This document shows positions 24,489 to 35,749 of a stretch of DNA of 64,000 nt, piece by piece. The position numbers and the translations under genes were made by a program. The DNA lies in NCBI GenBank assembly GCA_028023455.1, contig JAQFVV010012508.1, positions 3,407,877-3,471,876 on the forward strand, in the 5' to 3' direction. The DNA is from Epiperipatus broadwayi. Its lineage: Eukaryota; Onychophora; Udeonychophora; Euonychophora; Peripatidae. The notes below the pieces were generated by a model. The model searched no databases. It was not told where the DNA came from and saw only the letters and a list, made by a program, of their open reading frames with translations. Each line of letters opens with the position of its first letter. The first letter of the stretch is position 1.

Positions 24489-24595
24489 GTATAATATCAT
24501 ATCTAATATACCATCATCATGTATATTTGTACAGGGCAATTAGTTTAAAAAGTAAATGATAAGCATATATGACAATGGTAAATAATGACAAACTA

Positions 24596-24764
24596 TTAAA
24601 TATAGGGGATTTGAATTAAGGCTTTGAAGCACTCTTTAACCATCCACACTATCTCATACAACTGAGACACATGATCACACACATGTAGAAAAGATATATA
24701 ATCACCAATTTGCATATTTTGTGCTAAACCAGCACTCATTAGTTGGTCCAGATTATCATCTCCT

Positions 24765-24797
<33 letters not shown>

Positions 24798-25505
24798 ATC
24801 AATGCTCAGTATATATTAAGACAGCAAATCTTCATACTTTAATGGACAGGCTTCAATCCACTCCAACCAACTTTTCAGCTATCCATATCATTGAAAATCT
24901 GATGATGAAAACTCAAATCCCATGCTGATGCTAATATTATTGCCATGTCCATGTTGACCTGAAGTCAGTCTGACCCCTCATGTATAGAACCTTATCCATT
25001 TAAATACATAGAAGAGGGATGGGCAGGATACAAGCTTCATGTGTAAATATTTGAAAACCAGGCACTCTTCACATAAATCTTGTATCTTGCCTATCCTTCT
25101 TCTATGTATTTAAATGGATAAGATCCTATACATGAGGGATCAGAGTGACTTCAGGTCAACATGGGCATGGCGATAATGTTGGCATCAGCATGGGATTTTG
25201 GTTTTCATCATTGGATTTTCAATGATATGAATGGCTGAAAAGTTGGAGGTTGGAGTAGATTAAAGCCTGTCCATTAAAGTGTGAAGATTTGCAATCCTAA
25301 TGTGTACTGAGCACTGATTATATATATGTGTAGGAGATGATAATCTGGACCAACTGTTGAGTGCTGGTTTAGCACAAAATACGTTATTGGTGATTATTTA
25401 TCTTTTCTACATGTGTGTGATCATGTGTATCAGTTGTATGAGATAGGTGTGGATAGTTGAAGGGTTCTTGAAAGTCTGAGTTCAAATCCCCTATATTTAC
25501 ACTTA
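24596..25505. repeat. Foldback element, family C copy 1 (large inverted repeat)
   Basis: Two arms of over 400 bp meet near 25040. Each arm holds a family C SINE at its outer end (minus strand 24600-24775, plus strand 25325-25500) and about 250 bp of extra shared sequence at the inner end (for example TCATGTATAG, ATTTAAATGGATAAG, CAACTTTTCAGC and complements). A TA microsatellite (24771-24797) lies in the left arm and is much shorter in the right. Arms are about 90 percent alike by eye. Confidence 0.85.
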
Positions 25506-26345
25506 AGCTCTAGGTTTGTGAAGAGTGCCTGTTTTTCAAATATTGACAAACTATTAATAAATAATCAGATTTAATCAACTGGATCAATTATCTAAATAAG
25601 TGTAGCTGCATAAACCGATGAATTGATGTCATATTTATCTGCAGCTATTATGGCAACATGTACCAAAAGAAAAAGAAATATAAAAGACATATGCAACACC
25701 TATTTTTTCTTTCTTTTTAATTTAATCATATGAAGGAGTTATCTAATACTTTTATTAAAATATAATAATTATTTTAAATAAAAATTCAATAATTATAATT
25801 TTATCTTTAAAAGAAAATTATATTTATTTTTATGTAAGTAAAATATGATTGTTATTTAAATAATATGAATCATATGGTTGATTACTCAGGCAGACGATTA
25901 TGATTTAATTTTATATAACGAAGTAATGCCTTTAAAATATTATTTTTATTTCTTTTAAAAAGACAAAAATAATTGCAGTTATTAAGAATAAAATATGAAC
26001 TTCTTCAACAGCAAATGATTATTTATGAATAAACAAAATAATTTAATCCAAACTCCAGCTATTTTTAACAGCTTCAGAAGAATTGATTGGGAATTAAATA
26101 ATAATTCGGCGCCATTTTTCATCTAACAATTAATATCAAAGATAATTATACCTTTATTATTTGTTAAAGAGCTTAGATAAAAAGACATAAATATTCACTT
26201 TAATAAATTTTTAATCACTATTAATGTTATAAAATCACATAATAAATAATGCAGTAGACAATTTTATCCTCACATTAAAATAATATTTTCGTCTTTTCTA
26301 ATAATACTAAAATATAATGTAAAAAAAAATATACATCGATATCAA
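25506..26345. other. AT-rich non-coding DNA, nothing recognised
   Basis: No supported feature. Confidence 0.5.
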
Positions 26346-26349
26346 AATA

Positions 26350-26490
26350 TATCATTTGATTGTATTCATATATTGGACTATTTCTATCATCTAATATGAG
26401 TATTAAATGTCTTTAGAAAAAATTAACTTTATTTAAATATTCCAAATATACTCAATTGTAAGTAATAGCATATAAGTAGAACTAGTAAAT
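26350..26490. repeat. Family B single arm
   Basis: ATATTGGACTATTTCTATCA, TCTAATATGAGTATTAAATG and TCTTTAGAAAAAATTAAC follow in the same order as at 55290-55370. The partner arm is absent. Confidence 0.75.
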
Positions 26491-27120
26491 TATTAGTAAA
26501 CAAAGTAGACATATAATAAGAATATAAAAAATAATAATACTTCATCTTTATTAACTGATTAAAGTAGTCATATAGATAAGAAAAAAATAGATTGTGCCAC
26601 AACTTTGGGTTTGTGGCTTAGAAATGTGCATGGTCAAATTAAAAGCTATATTTATATATTAGTAATAATTATACAGAAAAAAATTTTCAGCACATTGATC
26701 TGTGTGATTTTGAATTTTAATGTTAACTAATTATTACAGACAGAACACCATCTAGTATTCTATAATGAAAGTAAAATAACAGCAATAATAAAATAAAACA
26801 TCCAATAAAACAATAAAATTACAATACAGAGACTCAACAAAATTTCAAAGAATTGATTATATATAGAATAAAAAATACCCTAAACAACTTTATATATACT
26901 ATCTTATAGAATTTTCCAGTCATTTTTAATTGACCAGTTATTAAGTAAAATATTGAAGTAAATATTCATACAATTATTTAAATTATGCTTAATGTAATAT
27001 GTTTCATATATTTGTTAATTTTTTGGTTCTTTAATGTAATCTAAAGGCTTAATTTTTTGTAGTATCTAATTTATGCCCACAAGTTAAGTAGTGGATATAT
27101 AAAGCAGATTTATCATCTTA
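26491..27120. other. AT-rich non-coding DNA, nothing recognised
   Basis: No supported feature. Confidence 0.5.
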
Positions 27121-27124
27121 CCTA

Positions 27125-28230
27125 TTAATTAAAACAAGAAAAACTCTCCATACAGTAGTGCCACTCAGTGCAAGCCAGAGTAACCAATGGATACCAGAAG
27201 ACTTGTGAATAAAATCCCTATATAGTGCCTACTCATCTAATATCCCCAGACTAGTTTCTAGCTTGTAGCTTTCATCAGTGAGGAGCTTTGGATCTGAGAG
27301 CACTGCACCTAGATCTTAGGATATAATGCAACCCTCCAGCACCCACCTTTTATCTATACTTAACTACAAAACTATGAATCTAAAATTGAAAACACAATAT
27401 TTTCAATCATAGTCATATAGGTCTGAACTCAGTTCAGTACCCATACATTTTGGTGTCTTTGGTTCTTTAATAACATAACCACCACTATCCTTTTAGGCAG
27501 GATTGGTATTAAACCACTAAACACCATATGATCACCATTTCTTATGCTTTCTCATAACTGTTATTAAAACAGGCAAACTCTCCATACAGTAGTGCCACTC
27601 AGTGCAAGCCAGAGTAATCAATGGATTCCAGAAGGCTTGTGCATAAAGTTCCTATCTAGTGCCTACTCATCCAATATCCCCAGACTAGTTTTTAGCTTGT
27701 GGCTTTCATCAGTGAGGAGCTTTGGATCTGGGAGCACTGCACCTTGGTCTTAGTATTTGTGATGTTTAGTGATTTAATACCAATACTGCCTAATAGGATA
27801 GTGGTGGCTATGGTTATTAAAGAACCAAAGACACCAAAATGTATGGGCACTGAACTGAGTTCAGACCTATATGACTATTAAAGCTAATGAGCTTGGATTG
27901 AAAATATTATTGTGTTTTCAATTTTAAACTCATAGTTTTGTAGCTAAGTAGAGATAAAAGGTGGCTGCTGGAGGGTTGCATTAGATCCTAAGATCTAGGT
28001 GCAGTGCTCTCAGATCCACCTCACTGATGAAATCCACAAGCTAGAAACTAGTCTGGAGATATTGGACGAGTAGACCCTATATAGGGATTTTATGCTGAAG
28101 CCTCCTGGCATCCATTGATTACTCTGCTCACACTGAATGGCACTACTGTATGCAGAGTTTTATCTATTTAATAATAGTTATGAGCAAACATAAGAAATGG
28201 TGAACATGTGGTTTTTGGTGATTTAATCAT
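27125..28230. repeat. Foldback element, family A copy 2 (three arms)
   Basis: One family A unit (27129-27530) is followed by a second, partial unit in the same orientation (about 27537-27755) and then by a full unit in inverted orientation (about 27765-28230). The first two share ACTCTCCATACAGTAGTGCC and CTTTCATCAGTGAGGAGCTT; the third gives the complements. The junction near 27760 lies within the unit, so this copy is rearranged compared with 3945-4840. The 60-codon frame across it is not a gene. Confidence 0.8.
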
Positions 28231-28625
28231 CTATTAATTAAATTGTATATTCTTTTTTTTATTTTTTTTTTGTTTTTAATTTGATAACTATAAAAATAAA
28301 AACAAATATTACTTAAAAAAAGAAATAATATTAGCATAAGTAATTAAAGAAAAGTAACAATACTCCATGGATATTTATTTCAGTATAGTGTACTGGGATT
28401 ATTTTCGTATATAATTGTATTAAGTGGTTTAAAGATTAAAATTACTAATGTTTAGTTTGTCTTTATATAAGAGTAGGAAACATGTTTACTTGGTAGCAAT
28501 TTAAGATTGTTGCTTATTGAAATTTTCACACTTTTTGTTTATGATCTAATAGCATTCAGTCTTAAAGTGGTATTGGCTACTTTTGAAATATGGCATCTAA
28601 TATAGCATTAAGCACTGGGGTTATA
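28231..28625. other. AT-rich non-coding DNA, nothing recognised
   Basis: No supported feature. Confidence 0.5.
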
Positions 28626-28630
28626 TATAT

Positions 28631-29573
28631 ACACCTGGGTCTCATTTTATGCGATAAATAGGTTCCTCAGAAATAACGCGCAAACGAAATCGCGCAAACA
28701 TAGATGTAACTTACCTTGAAAAAGGGGGGATACGGACTGTGATTTTTCAAAAATCGTGTAAAAGCACTAACGTAAAATTATTTTAAAATTCACGCAAAAA
28801 AAAAATAATGAAATAAAATATGACTAATAAAAAATTTCAAATTTGAAAAAAATTGATACAAGACAAACTTTTTTTAACTATAATATTTAATTTTATTCAA
28901 AACAATATATTTTTATGCATAATTTACCTTTTTTTATACACATTTTAATTATTATCACTATTTGCCGATAAACAGGTTCATTTGCAAACTGGTAAAAAAT
29001 CAGATTCTTCACAAAAGAAAATACAACTAGCACCAACGTCACTCTCACGTTGTGTTAATGGTTTTCTGGTGACAATGTAATTAGTAATTAATCTAACAAC
29101 TAAAAATTAAATTTTTATTTTTGTCTTTAATTTTTTAATTTTCAATTTTAATTGTGCCCACTGCTATTACTCATCTTTTAAAAATAAACTTGTGGACACT
29201 AAATGATTAATAATTGATTACGTTCTTTTTTAAAAAGCAAAAACAGAATTTGATTTAAAATACAAAATTAACACGCAAAATGTTTGAACAAATTTACATT
29301 ATATCTTGTAAAATTTAATGTGTGTATACATAAAATGTGGAAATCATGATTTTAATTTCATTATTGCATAAAATCTTATTATTATAAAGCATTGAAAATA
29401 TTGAAATTACTAAGATGAAAGTTGAATTCCAATAATGTGCTATTACTTTCAATATACGCGAAATTTATTATTTAAAGTAATAGCGCATTATCGGAGTTCA
29501 ACTTCCGAAAAATGTGAATTGCGTAACTTCAAAATCGCATTAAATAAATCCACGTAAAAAGAGACCCAGGTGT
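28631..29573. mobile_element. Non-autonomous DNA element with 13-bp terminal inverted repeats, pogo/Tigger-like
   Basis: ACACCTGGGTCTC at 28631-28643 is exactly complemented by GAGACCCAGGTGT at 29561-29573. Both ends lie in TA-rich flanks, as expected for a TA target site. Subterminal sequence with GCGATAAATAGGTTCC, AACGCGCAAACGAAATCGCG and, at the other end, AATCGCATTAAATAAATC and CACGTAAAAAG resembles the CpG-bearing ends of pogo/Tigger-type (Tc1/mariner superfamily) elements. The interior is AT-rich and has no transposase. A second inverted repeat lies at 29420-29503. Confidence 0.6.
29420..29503. repeat. Internal hairpin of the pogo-like element
   Basis: AGTTGAATTCC..TAATGTGCTATTACTTT is complemented by AAAGTAATAGCGCATTATCG and AGTTCAACT, around about 24 bases containing CGCG. 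Confidence 0.8.
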
Positions 29574-29586
29574 GTATATATATATA

Positions 29587-30795
29587 TTGTAATGGGTCCA
29601 TAGGCCATTACATTATTTTTTTAAAAACAATTAAACATGAAGAATAAAAGTTCGCAAATAAAAACTTCTTTTTTTTAAGAATTAAAAATTGAAAGTTAAA
29701 AATCGTCTAAACTCTAATATATAAAATCGCACAGATGAAAAATTACTAAAAGAAAATTTTATTTAAAAAAAGAAAGTTTTAAGACTAAATTTTCAGCAAA
29801 AACTTAAAAGATTTAAAGATAAAAATATATCTTTAAGAATGCACAATAAATTAATTAATGCTATTGTAAAATGGAAATGATTGTTTTAATTAGTTAAATG
29901 TAAGCTAGCCCTTGGGCATTGCAGAAATGTATAAGTAAAGGTCAGATAGGAGAGAAAAAACAATAGAAACTAATAGCCAATAAAAGAAATCCCTCAGGAA
30001 ATGGACCTCAATGAAAAGATCATCATCATGATGTAATGTTGAGTTAATCCGCAAAATTAATATAAAAAGAAAAAGTTTGGAAATAAATTTTAGTGAGTGA
30101 AGGAAAATTAAGAGAAGATAGAAATGTGAAAGCAGAGGTCTGCTGGAGTTGAAGGAGAAGGGCTTGGAAAGATGCACTCTTCAATCCCTTCAGTTTTGCT
30201 TAAAAAAAAGGAAAGAAAGAGAAATGACCAATTGTTTTCCCATATTGCAAACTATAGGACATCTGGGCTTTGCAATTAAATACCAGCTACAATAAAGGAC
30301 CAACAGCTAACTGCACACCGATCTTCTCATGACTTCGTGGGATTTAACACATTCCAAATTACAAGCAATTAGAAACTGCGGACTTTTCTAAAAACAGTAA
30401 GAACTATATAGTTAATGAACATTTTCAAAACAATAACTCTAAATTCTAAACCTTTCAGTAAATAATACAAATAGAATCCTATCTGACCAACGTAAATTAA
30501 TATTAATAATGTTTGTTTGATGTTTTTTTAAAAATCATTTCCATTTATTTATTTATTTGTGTTCTTTTAAGTTTAATTATGATTTTTTTTTTTGTTAAAC
30601 AACTTGTAATAAATGTTAAATTTAAGTCGGGCGTTAATGGCTGCATAGATTCGTAATGATATGTTAGTTTAAGGGAGGGTAAATCTTAGGTTATTGTTTC
30701 GTAGTTAAATTGGGTCAATGGATTGGATATATTGGTGTAATTAGTAGATGTAGTATGAGGTTCGCTACATGCAGGATTGTATCATATGCCACACA
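29587..30795 (-). mobile_element. Probable gypsy-like LTR (3' LTR, minus strand)
   Basis: On the minus strand a purine tract AAAAAGGGGG (30796-30805) is followed at once by TGTGTGGCATATG, the expected start of a 3' LTR. A TG...CA unit can be drawn from 30795 down to 29587, ending ...GGACCCATTACA against an ATATATATAT flank. Just upstream of the tract is sequence like the end of a gypsy pol gene. No second LTR copy lies in the window, so the ends are inferred. The 90-codon minus frame at 29905-30177 lacks known motifs and is not proposed as a gene. Confidence 0.4.
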
Positions 30796-30805
30796 CCCCC
30801 TTTTT

Positions 30806-31060
30806 GGCTATGGAATGGGATGGTAAGATGGAAAATGCAGTCCCTTCCTATGGAGTTTTTTTATTGCTCTTCACATCAGACAGATGTAGTATTCCTGTCT
30901 GGATGAGAGTCAATGTCTTCTATTAACCATACTGTTCAGATGTGCATTCCTGACGGTGTGGAATTAGTGCTGTCGTAATTCGTGCTGCATTGAATACACC
31001 AATGTATCAGGTGGATTGACGTTAGTTTAACTGCGAACTTTTGGCCTAAGGTTAAATAAG
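30806..31060 (-). pseudogene. Possible gypsy pol C-terminal remnant
   Basis: In the minus strand, near 31010-30970, NPPDTLVYSMQHELRQH can be read, followed by stops and then the purine tract. Many gypsy-type pol proteins end in an R-x-x-x-x-PP-x-x-L region shortly before the polypurine tract, so position and motif fit. The frame is broken and short. The higher GC of 30640-31060 also suggests transferred or formerly coding sequence. Confidence 0.3.
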
Positions 31061-31152
31061 GGATAGAATATTTTCTTTTCAAATGCAATCTATGTAGTCT
31101 ATTCATACTCAACATCTTAATAAAAAATTCATCTGTGTGAACTTAGAAAATA

Positions 31153-31250
31153 AAAGTTTAAATGTAAATTAAATTCTAAAAATCAAAGTTTAAATGTAAG
31201 TTAAATTCTAAAAATCAAAGTTAAAATGTAAGTTAAATTTTAAAGTAAAA
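31153..31250. repeat. Tandem repeat, about 33-bp unit, three copies
   Basis: AAGTTTAAATGTAA.TTAAAT and TCTAAAAATCA recur three times with small changes. Confidence 0.8.
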
Positions 31251-31580
31251 GTGATTCTAAAAATGATTCAAAACTTCATATGTGCATAAATAAATGTTTG
31301 TGTGTTAATTACTGGCAGTGGCTTCTTTATTTTTTTATTTAATATTGAAAAAATGTTTCAAGAATTCATATTTTATAAATCTCTGTGTCTTACTGAGCTA
31401 GTGGCAATGGGCTAATGGTTGGAATAAAAATATATGTAAAATAAGATCTTAACAGTGCGTATCTGCCTACTCTATAAATTTTCTAGGTTCAAGTAGCCTA
31501 GTGGTGCTCTGTAGTGTAGGTACGGTAAGACTGGATTGATTTGAGAAACCCCGATCATTATAATATATATATATATTATG
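31251..31580. other. AT-rich non-coding DNA, nothing recognised
   Basis: Ends in a short TA run at about 31562-31576. No gene is supported. Confidence 0.5.
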
Positions 31581-31585
31581 AAAGC

Positions 31586-31675
31586 AGTCAGCATTTAGAC
31601 AATGCCAATATCAATACCAATAACAATAACAATCAACAATCTCAATTTGTTGTCAAGGCAACCTCCTTTTATCAA
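31586..31675 (+). repeat. Family E single arm
   Basis: TTTAGACAATGCCAATATCA, AATAACAATCAACAATCTC and TTGTTGTCAAGGCAACCTCC match the left arm of the hairpin at 12367-12539. No partner arm follows. Confidence 0.75.
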
Positions 31676-31689
31676 TTAATTTTAAAATC

Positions 31690-32245
31690 TGCCTTTATTT
31701 ATGGTGTAATATGTTTATATAGACACTAAAGATTGCTTCTTAACTGCAGTGAGTGAAATTATTGATACAAAGAAGTTTATAGGTAAATAAAATTTGTCTG
31801 AATGCAGACTAACAAATAATCAATTATAACATCCAAACTGCACTCCAACAATGTATTACTTAAATAATAAAGCTAGTAATGGTCAAGGCTAGATAGGTTT
31901 CTACATATAAATTCACTGAAAGCAGTTGTATATGATATTTTATTATTAATTATAATTTATACTTTAAAAAGCAGCACAAAAGACTTCGTTAATTTCTACC
32001 TTTGATGCTCAAATTATGTGGATAAGATCTTGTTTCCAACCTAGAAACTTAATAGAAGGAAACCTCGGACTCTTCGGCAATTACTTGACAGTTATGAATA
32101 AAGTATCATGTTTGAAACACAAATGTTGGAAGAGATATAATAAATATCAAGGAAAACTAGTTACAATGACAGAAATGCAGCTAATAAAAAAGTAATGAAT
32201 TATGTTAGGAAGATTTAAATAATAAAAAGTGTTAATATTAATATT
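31690..32245. other. AT-rich non-coding DNA, nothing recognised
   Basis: No supported feature; the last part may be decayed LINE sequence leading into the next entry. Confidence 0.4.
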
Positions 32246-32249
32246 AATA

Positions 32250-33490
32250 GTTGAGGTAGAGATGACAGATCTATTAGTCTTTTATCAGTTCTTTACCAAA
32301 TATTGATCAAGATAATTACAACTCATCTAGAGCAAACTTTGGATTTTAACCAACTAAAAGAACAAGTTGGTTTTAAAAGTGGTTTTAGTACAGTAGATCA
32401 TATCCAGAGAAGTTATAGAAAGGGAAAATGAATATGAGTTGCCATTATGCTTTGGATTTGAAAATTATGAAAAGGTATTTGATTCTATAAGCATTTCTTT
32501 AGTGATTAAAGCATTGAAATCATCAAAGTATAGACCCAGGATTTTGTCGTATTCTGAAGAATATTTGTAAAAATGCAACAGCAACAATTAGATTACATAA
32601 TGATACTAGGAATGTTAACGTTGAGAAAGGTATAAGACAGAGTGACTCCATATCTCCAAAACTTTTTACAGTAGTTTTGTGAAAAGTCTTTTGTGGATTA
32701 GAGTAAAAGTGGAGATTATTTAAGTCATCTAAATTTTGCAGATGATATAGTTGTTTTTGCAAATATGGCTTTAAAACCTCAGAAAATGTTGCAAGTGTTA
32801 TCAGAATATCTTAAGAAAGTAGGACTGAAGATAAATGCTGAAAAAAGACTAAATTAATGTTTAATGGGTTTTTTTAACAGAATAAATTAAAGATTGATAA
32901 TGATGAGTTAGAAGAAATTAACAACTATAAAATCCTTGATCAGATTATTACGGCAGATAGAAACATGATGAATGAAATTAATCATACAATTAAACTTGGT
33001 TGAACTGCTTTTGAAGTAATAACTTAATATTAAAAGAAAATATGTCTAGGTGTTTGAAATGGAAAATTTTTAATAAATGTATTTTAGCAGTTCTTTATTA
33101 TGGATTTGAGATGTGGACACTTAACAAAAGAGCAATGCAGATACTTCAAACCACTCAACAAGGTATGGAGAGATGCATGTTGGGAATAACAAGAAGAGTT
33201 TGATAAGTGAACAAGCAGGTGTTACTGATATCATTAAAAGAATTAAGAGATTGAAGTGGAGTCAGCCTGAACATATTGCTAGAAGGGATGATAACAGATG
33301 GTCAGTTGAAATCTTAAACTAAATTCTAAATTTTTTTATAAGACCTGGAAGGAGACCGCGTGTGAGATAAGTGGGTAAAATGAGGAAGTGTGCTGGTGAT
33401 GGGCAGATGTGAGGCTAGATATTGAAGGAGCTGTATTAAATCCTGCAACAGATTGATCATGGTTGAAAATGATAACTAGAAGAAACTGCG
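32250..33490 (+). pseudogene. RTE-type LINE, reverse transcriptase to 3' end
   Basis: Conserved reverse transcriptase blocks follow in order on the plus strand: SISLLSVLYQILIKIITTHL, then EQVGFKSGFSTVDHIQ, then NYEKVFDSI, the active-site block NFADDIVVFANMALKPQKML (FADD at 32735-32746), then KVGLKINAEK. The C-terminal region has MERCMLGITRRV, KRIKRLKWSQPEHIARRDD and RPGRRPRVR. The enzyme would copy element RNA at a nicked target. Several stops and frameshifts make it inactive, and the endonuclease half is missing. The minus frame at 32523-32762 is a shadow. Two other 3' ends of related elements lie at 2495-2865 and 40905-41498. Confidence 0.85.
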
Positions 33491-33840
33491 TAATAAAAAA
33501 ATCAATATATATACATATGCAAATTGTAAAAACATTACTTGAAGTGAAAATTAAAATTGATGCCTTTTCAACTAAATTATTGGAAAAAATTTGAAAACAT
33601 TATTATTTCTATTGAAATTTAATAATTCAGGAGAATAGATAATTTTTACAGCAATTATAATCCTAATAGAGAAATATTTAATTTGTTAATAAAGTATGAA
33701 ATTTTTTTTTATTATTAAATAAAACTTTATTAATGACAAATCGTATACAAATATTAAAACGTTTACAATAGAATAAATTTACGTTAAATAAACAAAGTTT
33801 GTTGAAATTTACAAACATAATGGTATGATTTGTTATTTAA
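33491..33840. other. AT-rich non-coding DNA, nothing recognised
   Basis: No supported feature. Confidence 0.5.
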
Positions 33841-33841
33841 C

Positions 33842-33939
33842 TTTTTTCCTCCATATGTCAAATGCGTTGACCGGGGAGCGAACCCGGCCAGCTGCTTGGA
33901 AGGCAGCTATGCTAACCGCTAGGCCACCGACGCTTGACA
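33842..33939 (-). mobile_element. tRNA-Gly(UCC)-derived SINE, family D (best preserved)
   Basis: On the minus strand the tRNA-like part reads GCGTCGGTGGCCTAGCGGTT, AGCATAGCTGCCTTCCAAGC and AGCTGGCCGGGTTCGC followed by TCCCCGGTCAACGC. The acceptor ends pair (GCGTCGG with TCAACGC in part), and the anticodon stem GCTGC/GCAGC carries loop CTTCCAA, anticodon TCC. It is therefore close to a folded tRNA-Gly(UCC), but it continues into the TTTGACATATGGAGG tail common to family D, so it is a SINE and not a tRNA gene. The 81-codon plus frame over it is not a gene. Confidence 0.85.
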
Positions 33940-33944
33940 AAGTT

Positions 33945-34712
33945 GCTTACCTTCAATGGTGCTTAATCCTAATTCGAAGTGTGTTATATTCTAATATAAT
34001 CATGACGACTGGAACCGAAGAGGAGTCCATATATTTATTTTCAGGAATAAAATCCGATGAGGGGTGTTAATAGAATTTAAACTATGAGAGAGCCTAATTG
34101 AAGTAGATTGCCAAGTTTTAGTCGTGATGTTGCTGGTTTAAAAAATTGAGAGACTATAGATATGAATTGAACCATTTCTTATTTCTTTTGAGTACCTTGT
34201 TTTTCTTGTTGTCAAATATTATGGAATATCATGAAAGCCACGTGATTCTTAGTGTGTGAATAATCATAGAAGCATTATAGGGCTGAAAGTATTATATATA
34301 TATATTTTAAGTAATTGCTTGACATTGACTGTACACTTACGAAAGATTAATTAGCATAGAGATGAGAAGTATGAGCAGATTAAAAAAAAAATGGCATTTT
34401 TTCTAGATAATTATTACACAAAACGTGTAGGTTGAAGATTGAGCAAAGAATTGGTCATTAAGAAACATTTGGGTTGGAATATGAAAAATTTGTAACAATT
34501 GGCTAAGTATCTCATAAAGGTAAATGCATTCTATTACATCGAGGCTGAATTTGATATGAATGAGTACAAAAAAAATTAACTTTGAATCAAGACGTCTTTA
34601 TATGATTTTTACTATCAGTATAAATGATCTGACTCAAAAAAGAATCTAAGATTTCAAATTTATCTGATTTCGATAACATATATGGATATATTCATTTTTA
34701 AATATAATTATG
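33945..34712. other. AT-rich non-coding DNA, nothing recognised
   Basis: No supported feature. Confidence 0.5.
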
Positions 34713-34716
34713 ACTC

Positions 34717-35515
34717 AACCACTAAACATCACATGATCACCTTTTCCTATGCTTGTACAAACTGTTAACACAGCAGCAAACTTTGCACAGTAGTTTTACG
34801 CAGTGCAAGTCATGGTGATCAATGGATTCAAGAAGGTTGGTGTAAAAAAATCTCTTTCGAAAAGATAAAGGATGGCTGCTAGAGAGTTGCATTAGATCCT
34901 ATGATCTAGGTGCAGTGCTTTTGGATCCATGACTCTTCACAGATGAAAGTCACAAGTTATAAACTAATTTGAAAATATTGAATGAGTAGGCACTAAATAG
35001 GGATATTTTGCACTAACCTTTGTACATCTATTGATTACCATGACTCACACTGGAGAGTTGCTACTGATTTAATCAGCTTGTACTTCCATATGAAATTATG
35101 ATCATGTTAATGGTTTAATATGTATGTCCTTAGGATGATGGCGACTATGGTTATTAAAAAACAAAGACACCAGAATATACAAATACTGAATTGACTTCAG
35201 ATATTTTATGGCTATACAAATAAATGAATTTGGATTGAAAATATTACTGTATTTTTTATTTTGGACTCATAGCTTCATAGGTGTCTAAAAAGGTAAAAGG
35301 TGGTGGGTAGAGGATTGCTTTAGATCCTAAGATCTAAATGCAGTGCTCTCAGATCCAAAGCTTCTCACTGATAAAAGCCACATGCTAGAAACTGGTTTGG
35401 AAATAACACTAGCTAGGGATTTGCACACAAACTTTCTTGCCTCCATTAGTTACTATGGCTTGCACTGAGTGACACTACTGCATAAAAAATTTGCTAGTGT
35501 TTTAATTTTGATTCA
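34717..35515. repeat. Foldback element, family A copy 3 (old, degenerate)
   Basis: Starts ACTAAACATCACATGATCAC, has AGATCCTATGATCTAGGTGC and runs through the family A landmarks; the later part carries GATCCTAAGATCTAAATGCA and CTTGCACTGAGTGACACTAC. Both sections have many mismatches and deletions compared with the copies at 3945, 40370 and 59698, so this is one of the oldest copies. Confidence 0.7.
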
Positions 35516-35616
35516 AATGAATAAGAAATGCATTTCCATATAAAATTATGATTCCATTAAAAAAAATTAACTTAGTGAAGTGGGAAGATTTTACAGCAAT
35601 TAACAATTTATCATAT

Positions 35617-35749
35617 AAAACTAAAGTTGTCAAGCATTGTTAGCTGAGAGGTCATCGCATCTGCCTTGCAAGCAAGTAGTTGGTTGCAGATGGGTGTGGG
35701 TTCGCATCCCAGCCGATGCTATGACATATGAAAAAAAAAAACTAAAGTT
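35617..35749 (+). mobile_element. tRNA-Gly-derived SINE, family D, with 12-bp target duplication
   Basis: The body 35629-35737 (GTCAAGCATTGTTAGC, GTGTGGGTTCGCATCCCAGC, GATGCTATGACATATG, A-run) is flanked by AAAACTAAAGTT at 35617-35628 and 35738-35749. It carries about 15 extra bases after the anticodon region (GTAGTTGGTTGCAGATGG) that also occur in the copy at 57801. Confidence 0.85.

Noticed and set aside
29905-30177. 90-codon minus-strand hydrophobic frame as a membrane protein
   Set aside because: It lies in a probable LTR, has no motif, and its hydrophobicity follows from T-rich codons.
32523-32762. 79-codon minus-strand frame
   Set aside because: Shadow of the RTE reverse transcriptase on the plus strand, whose FADD active-site block lies in it.
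33842-33939. Functional tRNA-Gly(UCC) gene
   Set aside because: The cloverleaf is nearly complete, but acceptor pairing is imperfect and the same 3' tail occurs in all other family D copies, so it is a SINE.
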